Source: Flavobacterium xinjiangense
GTDB lineage: Bacteria > Bacteroidota > Bacteroidia > Flavobacteriales > Flavobacteriaceae
Direction of reading: 5' to 3'
Assembly: GCF_900142885.1 (NCBI RefSeq)
Contig: NZ_FRCL01000013.1
Location: 1 to 64,000, forward strand
DNA: 64,000 bases
Position 1 is the first letter of the stretch. Every line of letters begins with the position of its first letter. This document shows positions 7,034 to 14,630 of the stretch, piece after piece. The notes beneath the pieces are model-generated. The model had not been told where the DNA came from. It saw only the letters and a list, made by a program, of their open reading frames with translations, and searched no databases. Made by a program: the position numbers and the translations under genes.

Positions 7034-9208
7034 ATGAATTTCAATAAAATAATACTTACTCTTGTTGCTTTAGCTGGGCTACAAACCATACACGCGCAAG
7101 AAAACATTAAAAATGAACTGAAAGAAGTTATTGTAAAAGGGTTCAAAACCGTAAATGGCATAGGGCACATGACCGACAGTAAAGACGGAATCATTTACGC
7201 TGGCAAAAAAAATGAAATCATTCTTGTTGACAGTCTCGATGCCAATAAAGCCATCAATAATACGCGTCAAATACTGGGAAGAATCCCAGGATTGAATATT
7301 GTAGAAACTGAAAGTAGTGGATTTACAGCAAACGGAATTGCAACACGTGGGCTAAATCCGTCCCAAAGTGTCGAGATGAACACGAGACAAAATGGCTACA
7401 ACATCAGTGCTGATATTTATGGTTATAATGAATCCTATTATATTCCACCAATGGAAGCCGTAAGTCGTATCGAAATGGTTAGAGGTGCAGCATCGTTGCA
7501 ATTTGGATCACAGTTTGGTGGTTTAGTCAATTATGTTACTAAAGATATCCCAAAAAATAAACCTTTTGAATTCATTACTTCACAAACTATAGGAAGTTAT
7601 GGTTTGTATAATTCCTTCAATTCTGTTGGTGGGAATTATAAAAAAATAAGCTACTATGGCTTTTTACAATACCGCAATATGGACGGATACAGACCCAACA
7701 GCCAGCAATCACAAGTTTCTGGATTTGGAAAAATACAATACAATCATTCCGACAAATTAAATTTTGGAGTTGAATATTCTTTACTTCGAAATAAAATAAA
7801 AATGCCGGGAGGATTAACCGACAGCTTATTCAATGCAAATCCAAAAACATCTACACGAGCGAGAAACTGGCTAAAAAGTCCATGGAATATCATAACGGCT
7901 TACGCCGATTATACTCCTTCGGAAAACAGCACTTTGAGCGTTAAGTCAACTTTTTTGTTTAGCAGCCGCTCTTTAGTTTGGAGAAATGAAGACGGTGGTG
8001 CTGCAGCTACAGACGACATAGACCCAATAACGGGAGCATATGTACCAAGAGAAGTGGGTATTGAAAAAATGAACAATACCACAACCGAAATACGTTTTTC
8101 ACAAAATTATTCTTTAGGGAATCAAAAATCAACTTTTGCAGGCGGTGTTCGCCAGAGCTACGCTTGGTTTAAGCGTCAAGGTGGTGGAGAAGGAACAACA
8201 AATAGCGATTTTGATTTATCAATTTCGGGAGATTGGGGATATGATTTGGATTTTAGCACCACAAATCTAGCACCGTTTGTAGAAAATATTATTAAAATCT
8301 CCAAAAATTTTACTGTAACTCCTGGCTTTCGATTTGAATATTTAAGAAGTACTGCCAAAGGACATAAAGAAGTAGAAGGCGACATTCAAATTACAGATGA
8401 AGTTAGAAATAGAACTTTTGCATTAGCAGGGCTTGGATTGGAATTAAAACCTGGAAAAAACACCAGTATCTATGCCAATATTAGTCAAGCTTATCGCCCG
8501 ATAGATTACAGCCAATTAGAACCTTTTGGAATTAGCTCTAAAATTGACCCCAATCTAAAAGATTCAAAAGGATTTAATAGTGATTTAGGCTACAGAGGTA
8601 CTATTAGAAACTACCTGAATTTTGACATTGGTGGATTTTATATGGCATATAACAAACGTATAGGAGTGACTTTGGCGACAGACCCTATCAGTGGCGACTA
8701 TTATTCTGTTAGAAAGAATATTGCCAATAGTGTACACCAGGGTATCGAAAGTTATATCGAGTTTAATATTCTAAAATACTTGAATTCGCAATCTAGTTTC
8801 GGTTTAAGTATTTTCAATTCCTTTGCCTACGTAGATGCAAAATACACCACAGGAGAATTTAAAGGAAAAAGAGTCGAAGCCGCCGCTAAAACTATAAATC
8901 GTGTGGGTTTAATTTTTAGCACTAGTAAATTATCGACCACTTTACAGGTTAATTCTGTTGGAGATGCTTACGGTGATGCTTCAAATGCAATGAGCAGTGA
9001 AGATCCGGTTGCGGGTTATATTCCAGCATACACAGTTTTAGACTGGAGTGCTTCTTATAAATTGAAAAATTTTGCAATCAAGTTAGGTGCCAATAATTTA
9101 ACTGATAAATCATACTTTACCCGCAGAACAGATGAATATCCTGGGCCAGGGATAATACCGGCGGTAGGAAGAAGTTTTTATTTAGGTTTTACAGCAAAAT
9201 TTCAATAA
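7034..9208 (+). CDS. TonB-dependent receptor, FecA-like
   Basis: This 724-aa outer membrane receptor has a signal peptide ending LQTIHAQ, a plug domain (KEVIVKGF, RIPGLNIVETES, IATRGLNPSQS, RIEMVRGAASLQFGSQFGGL) and a 22-strand-type barrel ending in the aromatic FYLGFTAKFQ. The plug resembles the FecA group, which imports ferric-citrate-like chelates using TonB and ExbBD energy. No FecR-type signalling extension is present. It is cotranscribed with the di-heme peroxidase upstream (26-bp gap) and ends before the terminator at 9328. The substrate cannot be read from sequence; iron chelates are most likely, with other metal chelates possible. Confidence 0.9.
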   Translation: MNFNKIILTLVALAGLQTIHAQENIKNELKEVIVKGFKTVNGIGHMTDSKDGIIYAGKKNEIILVDSLDANKAINNTRQILGRIPGLNIVETESSGFTANGIATRGLNPSQSVEMNTRQNGYNISADIYGYNESYYIPPMEAVSRIEMVRGAASLQFGSQFGGLVNYVTKDIPKNKPFEFITSQTIGSYGLYNSFNSVGGNYKKISYYGFLQYRNMDGYRPNSQQSQVSGFGKIQYNHSDKLNFGVEYSLLRNKIKMPGGLTDSLFNANPKTSTRARNWLKSPWNIITAYADYTPSENSTLSVKSTFLFSSRSLVWRNEDGGAAATDDIDPITGAYVPREVGIEKMNNTTTEIRFSQNYSLGNQKSTFAGGVRQSYAWFKRQGGGEGTTNSDFDLSISGDWGYDLDFSTTNLAPFVENIIKISKNFTVTPGFRFEYLRSTAKGHKEVEGDIQITDEVRNRTFALAGLGLELKPGKNTSIYANISQAYRPIDYSQLEPFGISSKIDPNLKDSKGFNSDLGYRGTIRNYLNFDIGGFYMAYNKRIGVTLATDPISGDYYSVRKNIANSVHQGIESYIEFNILKYLNSQSSFGLSIFNSFAYVDAKYTTGEFKGKRVEAAAKTINRVGLIFSTSKLSTTLQVNSVGDAYGDASNAMSSEDPVAGYIPAYTVLDWSASYKLKNFAIKLGANNLTDKSYFTRRTDEYPGPGIIPAVGRSFYLGFTAKFQ

Positions 9209-9327
9209 ATAATATTTAATTTTTCTTTTTTAAGGATAAAAATTTATGACAAATTTGCGACTAATTTTTTTAGTATTAGTAAACGAATAATCATAAAATA
9301 AAATCAGCAAATCGCCACTTTTAATTC

Positions 9328-9359
9328 AACACATTTCATTTTGAAATGTGTTTTTTTTT
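9328..9359 (+). terminator. Rho-independent terminator
   Basis: AACACATTTCA and TGAAATGTGTT surround a short loop, followed by nine T. It lies 120 bp after the FecA-like gene. The stretch 9209-9569 otherwise holds only the promoter copy at 9481-9564. Confidence 0.8.
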
Positions 9360-9480
9360 GATATCAAGAATAGACAGCAAGATTAAATCGAAATGATTTG
9401 GATTAATATCACCACTACTTTCTGACGTTGGTAAATTATAAAAACTTAATTATCAATAGTTTAAAAATTAGTTAATTTTT

Positions 9481-9564
9481 TATTCATATTTAATCTAAAT
9501 AAGTTTTGTTAAATCAAAAGTGGGTTATATATTTGCATCGTTATTTTTAATTATTCCAAATAAA
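9481..9564 (+). promoter_or_regulatory. Iron-type promoter, copy 2 (duplicated 84 bp)
   Basis: Identical to 5827-5910 except for one base. TTTG is at 9505-9508 and TATATTTG at 9528-9535 with 19 bp between. The ATTTAATCTAAATAA element is conserved. Sequence similarity stops abruptly on both sides, so the copy is a discrete duplicated control region ending 5 bp before the start codon at 9570. Confidence 0.75.
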
Positions 9565-9569
9565 CAATC

Positions 9570-11780
9570 ATGAAATATATTTTACTACCTACTTTAACTT
9601 TACTAATTAGTATGGCTGGCTTTGCCCAAGAAACAGCAAGTAACAATGAAAATTCAAATACAATTGAAACATTTGATACTGTTTCTGATACCATAAAAAA
9701 TAGAAAAGGGGGAATCCTTAAAGAAGTTATTGTAACACAAAATCAACAAAAAAAATCAGTTTCAGCGGTAAGATCAGGTTTGAAACCTATGGACATTCCC
9801 CAAAGTGTACAAATAATTGGCGCAGAAATTATAGAACAACAACAGTCAATCAGACTAAGCGATGTAATAAAAAATGTAAATGGCGTTTACGTTGGTTCTG
9901 CACGTGGTGGAGCTCAGGAATCTTTCTGGTCTAGAGGATATGACATGTCTGCAAACAATATGTTTAAAAACGGTTTCCGTTTTAATGGAGGTTCAATTCC
10001 TGAAGTTTCTTCATTAGAAAAAGTAGAAATACTAAAAGGGAGTGCTGCATTATTATACGGAAACGTAGCTCCAGGTGGAATTTTGAACATGGTAACTAAA
10101 GCGCCTTCATTCAAAAAAGGAGGAGAAATAGGGATGCAAATAGGAAGCTATTCTTTTTACAAACCATCAATTGATGTTTACGGTCCGTTAAATAAATATA
10201 TTGCCTACCGCTTTAATGGTTCATATGAAAATTCAGAAAGCTTTAGAGATGTTGTAAAAAAAGAACGTTATTACATCAATCCCTCTTTTCTTTTCAAAGT
10301 GAGTGATAAAACAGAAATCACCTTGCAAGGAGATTATTTACATGACAATTGGACTCCTGATTTTGGGACAGGAATCATAGGCAAAGAAATTGTGGATCTT
10401 CCCCGTAATCTTTACTTGGGGGCAACTTGGTCTAACGGACAAACAAAAACTGCATCCGTTTCAGGATTGGTAAGCCACAATTTTAATAAAAACTGGAAAC
10501 TGGATTTTAATACTTCATTTCAAGACTACAACAGAACTTCCAAAGGAACGGAACGTATTCAACCTGCTGCTAATGGAGACTGGAAACGACCATTGGGACA
10601 AAATAAAAACTTAGAACAAATCATTGGAGAACAATTCAGTTTGCAAGGTAATTTTTCAACCGGAAAAGTGAAACACCAATTATTCACTGGTATAGATTTT
10701 GAAAACTCTTTTTTACAAGCTTATACCTTCACATTTTCTCCAACAACTTATGGTAGTGGTAATATTTTTGATTTTGATAATTTTGACCAAGGTGGAGCCA
10801 TACCAAATTCAAAAAACACTAAAATAGTAAAGACAGACACCAACCGTTTTGGAATCTACGCACAAGATTTAATTTCAGTTACGGAACAATTTAAGATTTT
10901 GGCAGGAATTCGTTGGTCTTGGCAAGAAGCACAACCAGAAACATCAGACTTGATAAAAAACACCGTTACGGAGGAGAAAAAACGTATTGACGAGGCTTTT
11001 TCGCCAAAAGTGGGACTGGTTTTTCAACCAACAAAAAACACGTCTTTGTTTGCTAGCTACGCCAACTCATTCACACCAAATACTGGATTTACAGTAAACA
11101 ATGAAGTAATTAAACCTTCGGTTATAGACCAATATGAAGTTGGGGTTAAAAAAGATTTCTGGAGAGGAATTTTCAGTACCAATGTAACTTTATACCAAAT
11201 TACCAATAGTAATTTAGCTCAAACTGCCGAATTTAAAGCAGATGGTGTTACACAAAATACCGATACAAATGTAAAAGTTTTGAGCGGAGCAACTAAAAGC
11301 AAAGGAGTAGAAATCGACATTACTGCAAAACCAGTTGACGGTTTGAATATTATGGCAGGTTACAGTTATAATGACATGCGTTATACCAAAACTTCAGGAC
11401 TAAACGGAAGCAATATTGAGGGAGATCGTTTGGTTAGAACGCCAGCAAACACGGCTAACTTCAGTTTATTCTACAAAGTACCAACAGGATTATTAAAAGG
11501 ATTATCTGCAGGGACTATGGCTAATTACATCGGAAAAAGAGTTGGTGGATGGAATAACCAATATGATTCAAAAATGCCAAATGGCGTTTGGGACAGAGAA
11601 ATTCCGTTAGACGATTATACCACTATTGATGTATCTGCAGGCTACGAATGGAAACAATTTTCAATCCTATGCAAATTATCTAATATTACGAATGAATTGA
11701 ATTATACCGTTCATGAAAATTACAGTGTGAATCCAATTGCACCACGCCAAGTAATGACGAGTTTAAAATATAAATTCTAA
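9570..11780 (+). CDS. TonB-dependent siderophore receptor
   Basis: This 736-aa receptor is of the siderophore class. The signal peptide ends MAGFAQ. The plug has KPMDIPQSVQIIGAEIIEQQ, LSDVIKNVNGVYV, FWSRGYDMS and EKVEILKGSAALLYGNVAPG, the last being the typical siderophore-receptor block. The barrel contains FSPKVGLVFQPTKNTSLFAS and ends KYKF. It imports ferric siderophores, for example hydroxamates, powered by TonB. It is driven by the second iron-type promoter copy and followed 62 bp later by a PepSY-type membrane protein, a common pairing for reductive iron release. The exact siderophore is unknown. Confidence 0.92.
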   Translation: MKYILLPTLTLLISMAGFAQETASNNENSNTIETFDTVSDTIKNRKGGILKEVIVTQNQQKKSVSAVRSGLKPMDIPQSVQIIGAEIIEQQQSIRLSDVIKNVNGVYVGSARGGAQESFWSRGYDMSANNMFKNGFRFNGGSIPEVSSLEKVEILKGSAALLYGNVAPGGILNMVTKAPSFKKGGEIGMQIGSYSFYKPSIDVYGPLNKYIAYRFNGSYENSESFRDVVKKERYYINPSFLFKVSDKTEITLQGDYLHDNWTPDFGTGIIGKEIVDLPRNLYLGATWSNGQTKTASVSGLVSHNFNKNWKLDFNTSFQDYNRTSKGTERIQPAANGDWKRPLGQNKNLEQIIGEQFSLQGNFSTGKVKHQLFTGIDFENSFLQAYTFTFSPTTYGSGNIFDFDNFDQGGAIPNSKNTKIVKTDTNRFGIYAQDLISVTEQFKILAGIRWSWQEAQPETSDLIKNTVTEEKKRIDEAFSPKVGLVFQPTKNTSLFASYANSFTPNTGFTVNNEVIKPSVIDQYEVGVKKDFWRGIFSTNVTLYQITNSNLAQTAEFKADGVTQNTDTNVKVLSGATKSKGVEIDITAKPVDGLNIMAGYSYNDMRYTKTSGLNGSNIEGDRLVRTPANTANFSLFYKVPTGLLKGLSAGTMANYIGKRVGGWNNQYDSKMPNGVWDREIPLDDYTTIDVSAGYEWKQFSILCKLSNITNELNYTVHENYSVNPIAPRQVMTSLKYKF

Positions 11781-11842
11781 TTAAACCTTTTATTAAAAAA
11801 AGAGTCTAATTTTTTTTAAAACCATTTTAACACTCCAAACAC

Positions 11843-12391
11843 ATGAACAAAAAGACCTTCAGAAATTTACATAGAGATTTAGGCTACTTCTATATTGGAC
11901 TAATTGTCTCGTTTGCTTTATCAGGACTCATGATGAATCACAGAGATTCTTGGCATCCTGAAAAATACACTACCGAAACGAAAGCTATAGCAGTAAAACT
12001 TCCGGCAGAAAGTGAAATTAACGAGAAATTTGCTGAGGATTTAGGAAAACAATTAGGAATCGATGACAAGTTCAGACGTCATAATGTAAAGAAGGATGTT
12101 TTTAAAATTTCTTTTGAAAACCACGATGTCGAAATTGATATGAAAACTGGAAAAGGAGAAGTAGTCTCTTTCTTGAAAACACCAATTATCAGTCAATCCA
12201 TGAAATTACATAAAAACACTTCTAATTTTTGGATTTATTATTCTGATATTTTTGCTTTGAGTTTAATACTGATTGCATTAACCGGAACAATAATGATTAA
12301 AGGAGGAAAATTCAGTTTCAAACAACGCGGCTGGAAACTTGCAGTTGCCGGAGTTATATTTCCTTTACTCTTTTTGATTTTCTTTGGGTAA
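11843..12391 (+). CDS. PepSY-associated membrane protein (COG3295-like)
   Basis: This 182-aa inner membrane protein has a first helix at about residues 15-32 (YFYIGLIVSFALSGLMMNH), a soluble segment of about 90 residues, and two more helices (FALSLILIALTGTIMI and a C-terminal one). Histidines flank the helices (NLHRDLGY, MMNHRDSWHP), as in PepSY/PiuB-type proteins thought to take part in ferric-siderophore reduction. Its position after the siderophore receptor supports that role. The family is short compared with full PiuB proteins. The function is inferred mainly from context. Confidence 0.75.
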   Translation: MNKKTFRNLHRDLGYFYIGLIVSFALSGLMMNHRDSWHPEKYTTETKAIAVKLPAESEINEKFAEDLGKQLGIDDKFRRHNVKKDVFKISFENHDVEIDMKTGKGEVVSFLKTPIISQSMKLHKNTSNFWIYYSDIFALSLILIALTGTIMIKGGKFSFKQRGWKLAVAGVIFPLLFLIFFG

Positions 12392-12413
12392 AACCCGTTC
12401 AACAACAATATAC

Positions 12414-12445
12414 AAACCTCGTTTTGAAAGAAACGGGGTTTTTTG
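12414..12445 (+). terminator. Rho-independent terminator
   Basis: AACCTCGTTT pairs with AAACGGGGTT (one U-G pair) and is followed by a T run. It closes the siderophore receptor unit. Confidence 0.85.
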
Positions 12446-12478
12446 TTTGAAAAAAGAAATTGCGTTTTACTATATTTG
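12446..12478 (+). promoter_or_regulatory. Promoter of the amino acid permease
   Basis: TTTG (12446-12449), a 21-bp spacer and TATATTTG (12471-12478) fit the Bacteroidetes consensus. The -33 element adjoins the T-tract of the preceding terminator. The leader would be about 75 nt. Confidence 0.6.
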
Positions 12479-12557
12479 GAGAACGGATCATATTTTCCAA
12501 GAAATCAAACTATCGAAAAACACACCTTAAACAAAAAGTGAAAGCGAAAAAGTCATT

Positions 12558-13880
12558 ATGAAAAATACAAACAACAACCAATTAAAGAAAAGTCTAGGTT
12601 TAAGTTTTGGTATTGCAGTATTAATTGGCGGTACAATTGGTGTTGGAATTTTACGTACACCAGGGATTATTGCAGGTATGTTAGATAATTATTGGCTTAT
12701 AATTGCTTGTTGGATTTTTGGTGGAATCTATATCTTAATTGGCGCAAACTCCTATGCAGAATTAGCCACGATGCTGCCTAAAGCTGGGGGATCTTACAAT
12801 TATATAAAAAGAGCTTTTGGAGATTACGCCGGTTTCCTGTCAGGTTGGTTTGACTATATCGCAAATTCAGTTCCACCAGCTTTTTACTGTATCGTTATCA
12901 GCGAATATATTGTTATTTTATTTCCAAGCTTAGAAAGTCAGACTACAGTTATCGCCATTGCCTTTTTGATTGCCTTTACCGTACTTCATGTCAGCGGTGT
13001 AAAAAACGGGAGTTACTTCCAGCAACTGACAAGTGTGATTAAAGTCGGCGTTTTTGTGGCCTTAATCGTAGCCTGTTTCATGTATTCGGGAGTCCAGTTT
13101 AATCCTATTGAAAAAGACACTCCATTTTTTGAAATGGGAATACTATTTGGATTTTTTAAATCACTTCAATTAATAATTGGAACTTATGATGGCTGGTATG
13201 CCGTTTGCTTTTTTGCAGAAGAGGATAAGAATCCAAGTAAAAACATTCCTCAATCATTATATACCGGAGCTATAATTGTCATCGTCCTTTATGTATTAAT
13301 AAATACAGCATTCTTTCATGTATTGCCTGTTTCCGCATTAGCAAATTCACCGTTGGTCGCTGCAGATGTTGCTAAAGTGGTATTTGGAACTAATGGCGCA
13401 ATTATAGTAACCGTTATAGCCATTTTTTCTTTGATCAGTATTCTGAATGCCTATATGATGATTCCGGCTCGTATCCTATTCGGATTGAGCCGCGATGGCT
13501 TTTTTATTCAAAAAGGAACTAAAATAAACAAAGGCGGTACTCCCATAATAGCACTTTTAGTATCATCCTTAATTAGTTTACTTTTGATTTATATCGGTTC
13601 CTTCGAAGTGCTATTTTCATTTGGAACCTTCATGTCGGTTATTGTTTGGGGATTGGCCTATTGCTCGCTTATAAAATTAAGAAATAAAGAACCTGATTTA
13701 CCAAGACCATATCGTTCTTGGGCCTATCCATGGACCACAATACTGGCGATTACAGCTACAATAGCTCTATTGACGGGTTTTGCTTATAGCGACACTAAAA
13801 ATTTTGTAATTATTCTAGTTATATCAGTACTTTCCTATCCTGTCTTTTTGCTCTTAAATCGCAGAAATAAAAAGGAATAG
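12558..13880 (+). CDS. APC-family amino acid permease
   Basis: This 440-aa polytopic inner membrane protein has about 12 predicted helices. The first helix carries the APC signature IGGTIGVGILRTPG, which binds the substrate backbone. ELATMLPKAGGSYNYIKRAFG and FAEEDKNPSKNIPQSL are the other family blocks. Such proteins import amino acids by proton or cation coupling or by exchange. The gene is monocistronic with its own promoter, between the iron region and valS. Substrate specificity cannot be deduced. Confidence 0.92.
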   Translation: MKNTNNNQLKKSLGLSFGIAVLIGGTIGVGILRTPGIIAGMLDNYWLIIACWIFGGIYILIGANSYAELATMLPKAGGSYNYIKRAFGDYAGFLSGWFDYIANSVPPAFYCIVISEYIVILFPSLESQTTVIAIAFLIAFTVLHVSGVKNGSYFQQLTSVIKVGVFVALIVACFMYSGVQFNPIEKDTPFFEMGILFGFFKSLQLIIGTYDGWYAVCFFAEEDKNPSKNIPQSLYTGAIIVIVLYVLINTAFFHVLPVSALANSPLVAADVAKVVFGTNGAIIVTVIAIFSLISILNAYMMIPARILFGLSRDGFFIQKGTKINKGGTPIIALLVSSLISLLLIYIGSFEVLFSFGTFMSVIVWGLAYCSLIKLRNKEPDLPRPYRSWAYPWTTILAITATIALLTGFAYSDTKNFVIILVISVLSYPVFLLLNRRNKKE

Positions 13881-14000
13881 GTTCACGATTTGATTTATCT
13901 GCAGTGTGTATAGACCGGTTGCCCTTATTTATATAAAAGGGCACAAAATCTGTTTCATTTTAATAACAAGATGGATTTTTTTGCCAAAACTGATACCTAT

Positions 14001-14378
14001 TTAACTGAGTAGAATACCATTCTTTTCAAGTATTTCAAAAAGGCAGTTGTTTTGATCTGGATTATATTTCTCAATGCCACTTTGATACCATTGTTCTATC
14101 AAATCAATTTGAAAATAAGTATACCCAGACATCTCAACAGTTAAGCCGAGCAATCCTGCTAAAAGATAATCCTCCAGAATTTCATCTGTAACAATTCGAT
14201 GCGGGATACCATTACTGATGCTTCCGTTCATTCTCTCATAATCAGATCTTCCTGAATTAAATCCTATAGCAAAGGCTTCATTACTTACTATTCTTTCAAA
14301 TTGCTGCCGAGGGTTCAATCCCTTTGAATATCCATTAAGATAAGCTTGTTTATAAGCAATGGTAAATATTTCTTTCAT
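14001..14378 (-). CDS. Hypothetical protein
   Basis: This 125-aa protein starts at ATG 14378 (MKEIFTIAYKQ). An in-frame extension upstream is not supported. There is no signal peptide or membrane segment. It looks helical and soluble, with AYLNGYSKGLNPRQQFERIV, FAIGFNSGRSDYERMNG and EILEDYLLAGLLGLTV as the most distinctive stretches. I do not recognise the family. It lies between the permease and valS, convergent with the former. A weak hairpin near 13920-13943 without a T run lies beyond its end. Confidence 0.6.
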   Translation of the reverse strand: MKEIFTIAYKQAYLNGYSKGLNPRQQFERIVSNEAFAIGFNSGRSDYERMNGSISNGIPHRIVTDEILEDYLLAGLLGLTVEMSGYTYFQIDLIEQWYQSGIEKYNPDQNNCLFEILEKNGILLS

Positions 14379-14570
14379 GTTTCTGTAAATGTGGTATTTA
14401 AAAATAGACCCGTAAAAATACAATCAATTTAGCATAGAATAAATAATAATCGTTTAACGGAAAAAATACCCTTTAAATCGCATCAAAATAACTTTTTATG
14501 GCCACTAATTAAGACGTTTTTTAAAGACACTCGATTAAGACTTATTTACATTTAAAATACATCTTTTAAC

Positions 14571-14606
14571 AAAAAAATCCCAATTCTGAAATATCAGGAT
14601 TGAGAT
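14571..14606 (-). terminator. Rho-independent terminator of valS
   Basis: Read on the minus strand, TCTCAATCCTGA and TCAGAATTGGGA form an imperfect stem followed by seven T. Confidence 0.75.
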
Positions 14607-14630
14607 TTAAATTTTAAAATGGGCTACATT

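Noticed and set aside
5910..12391. Horizontal transfer of the iron region
   Set aside because: Base composition and promoter style match the surroundings, and no mobile gene or attachment site borders it.
13920..13943. Terminator of the amino acid permease
   Set aside because: TGCCCTT and AAGGGCA pair, but no T run follows, so it is only a weak hairpin.
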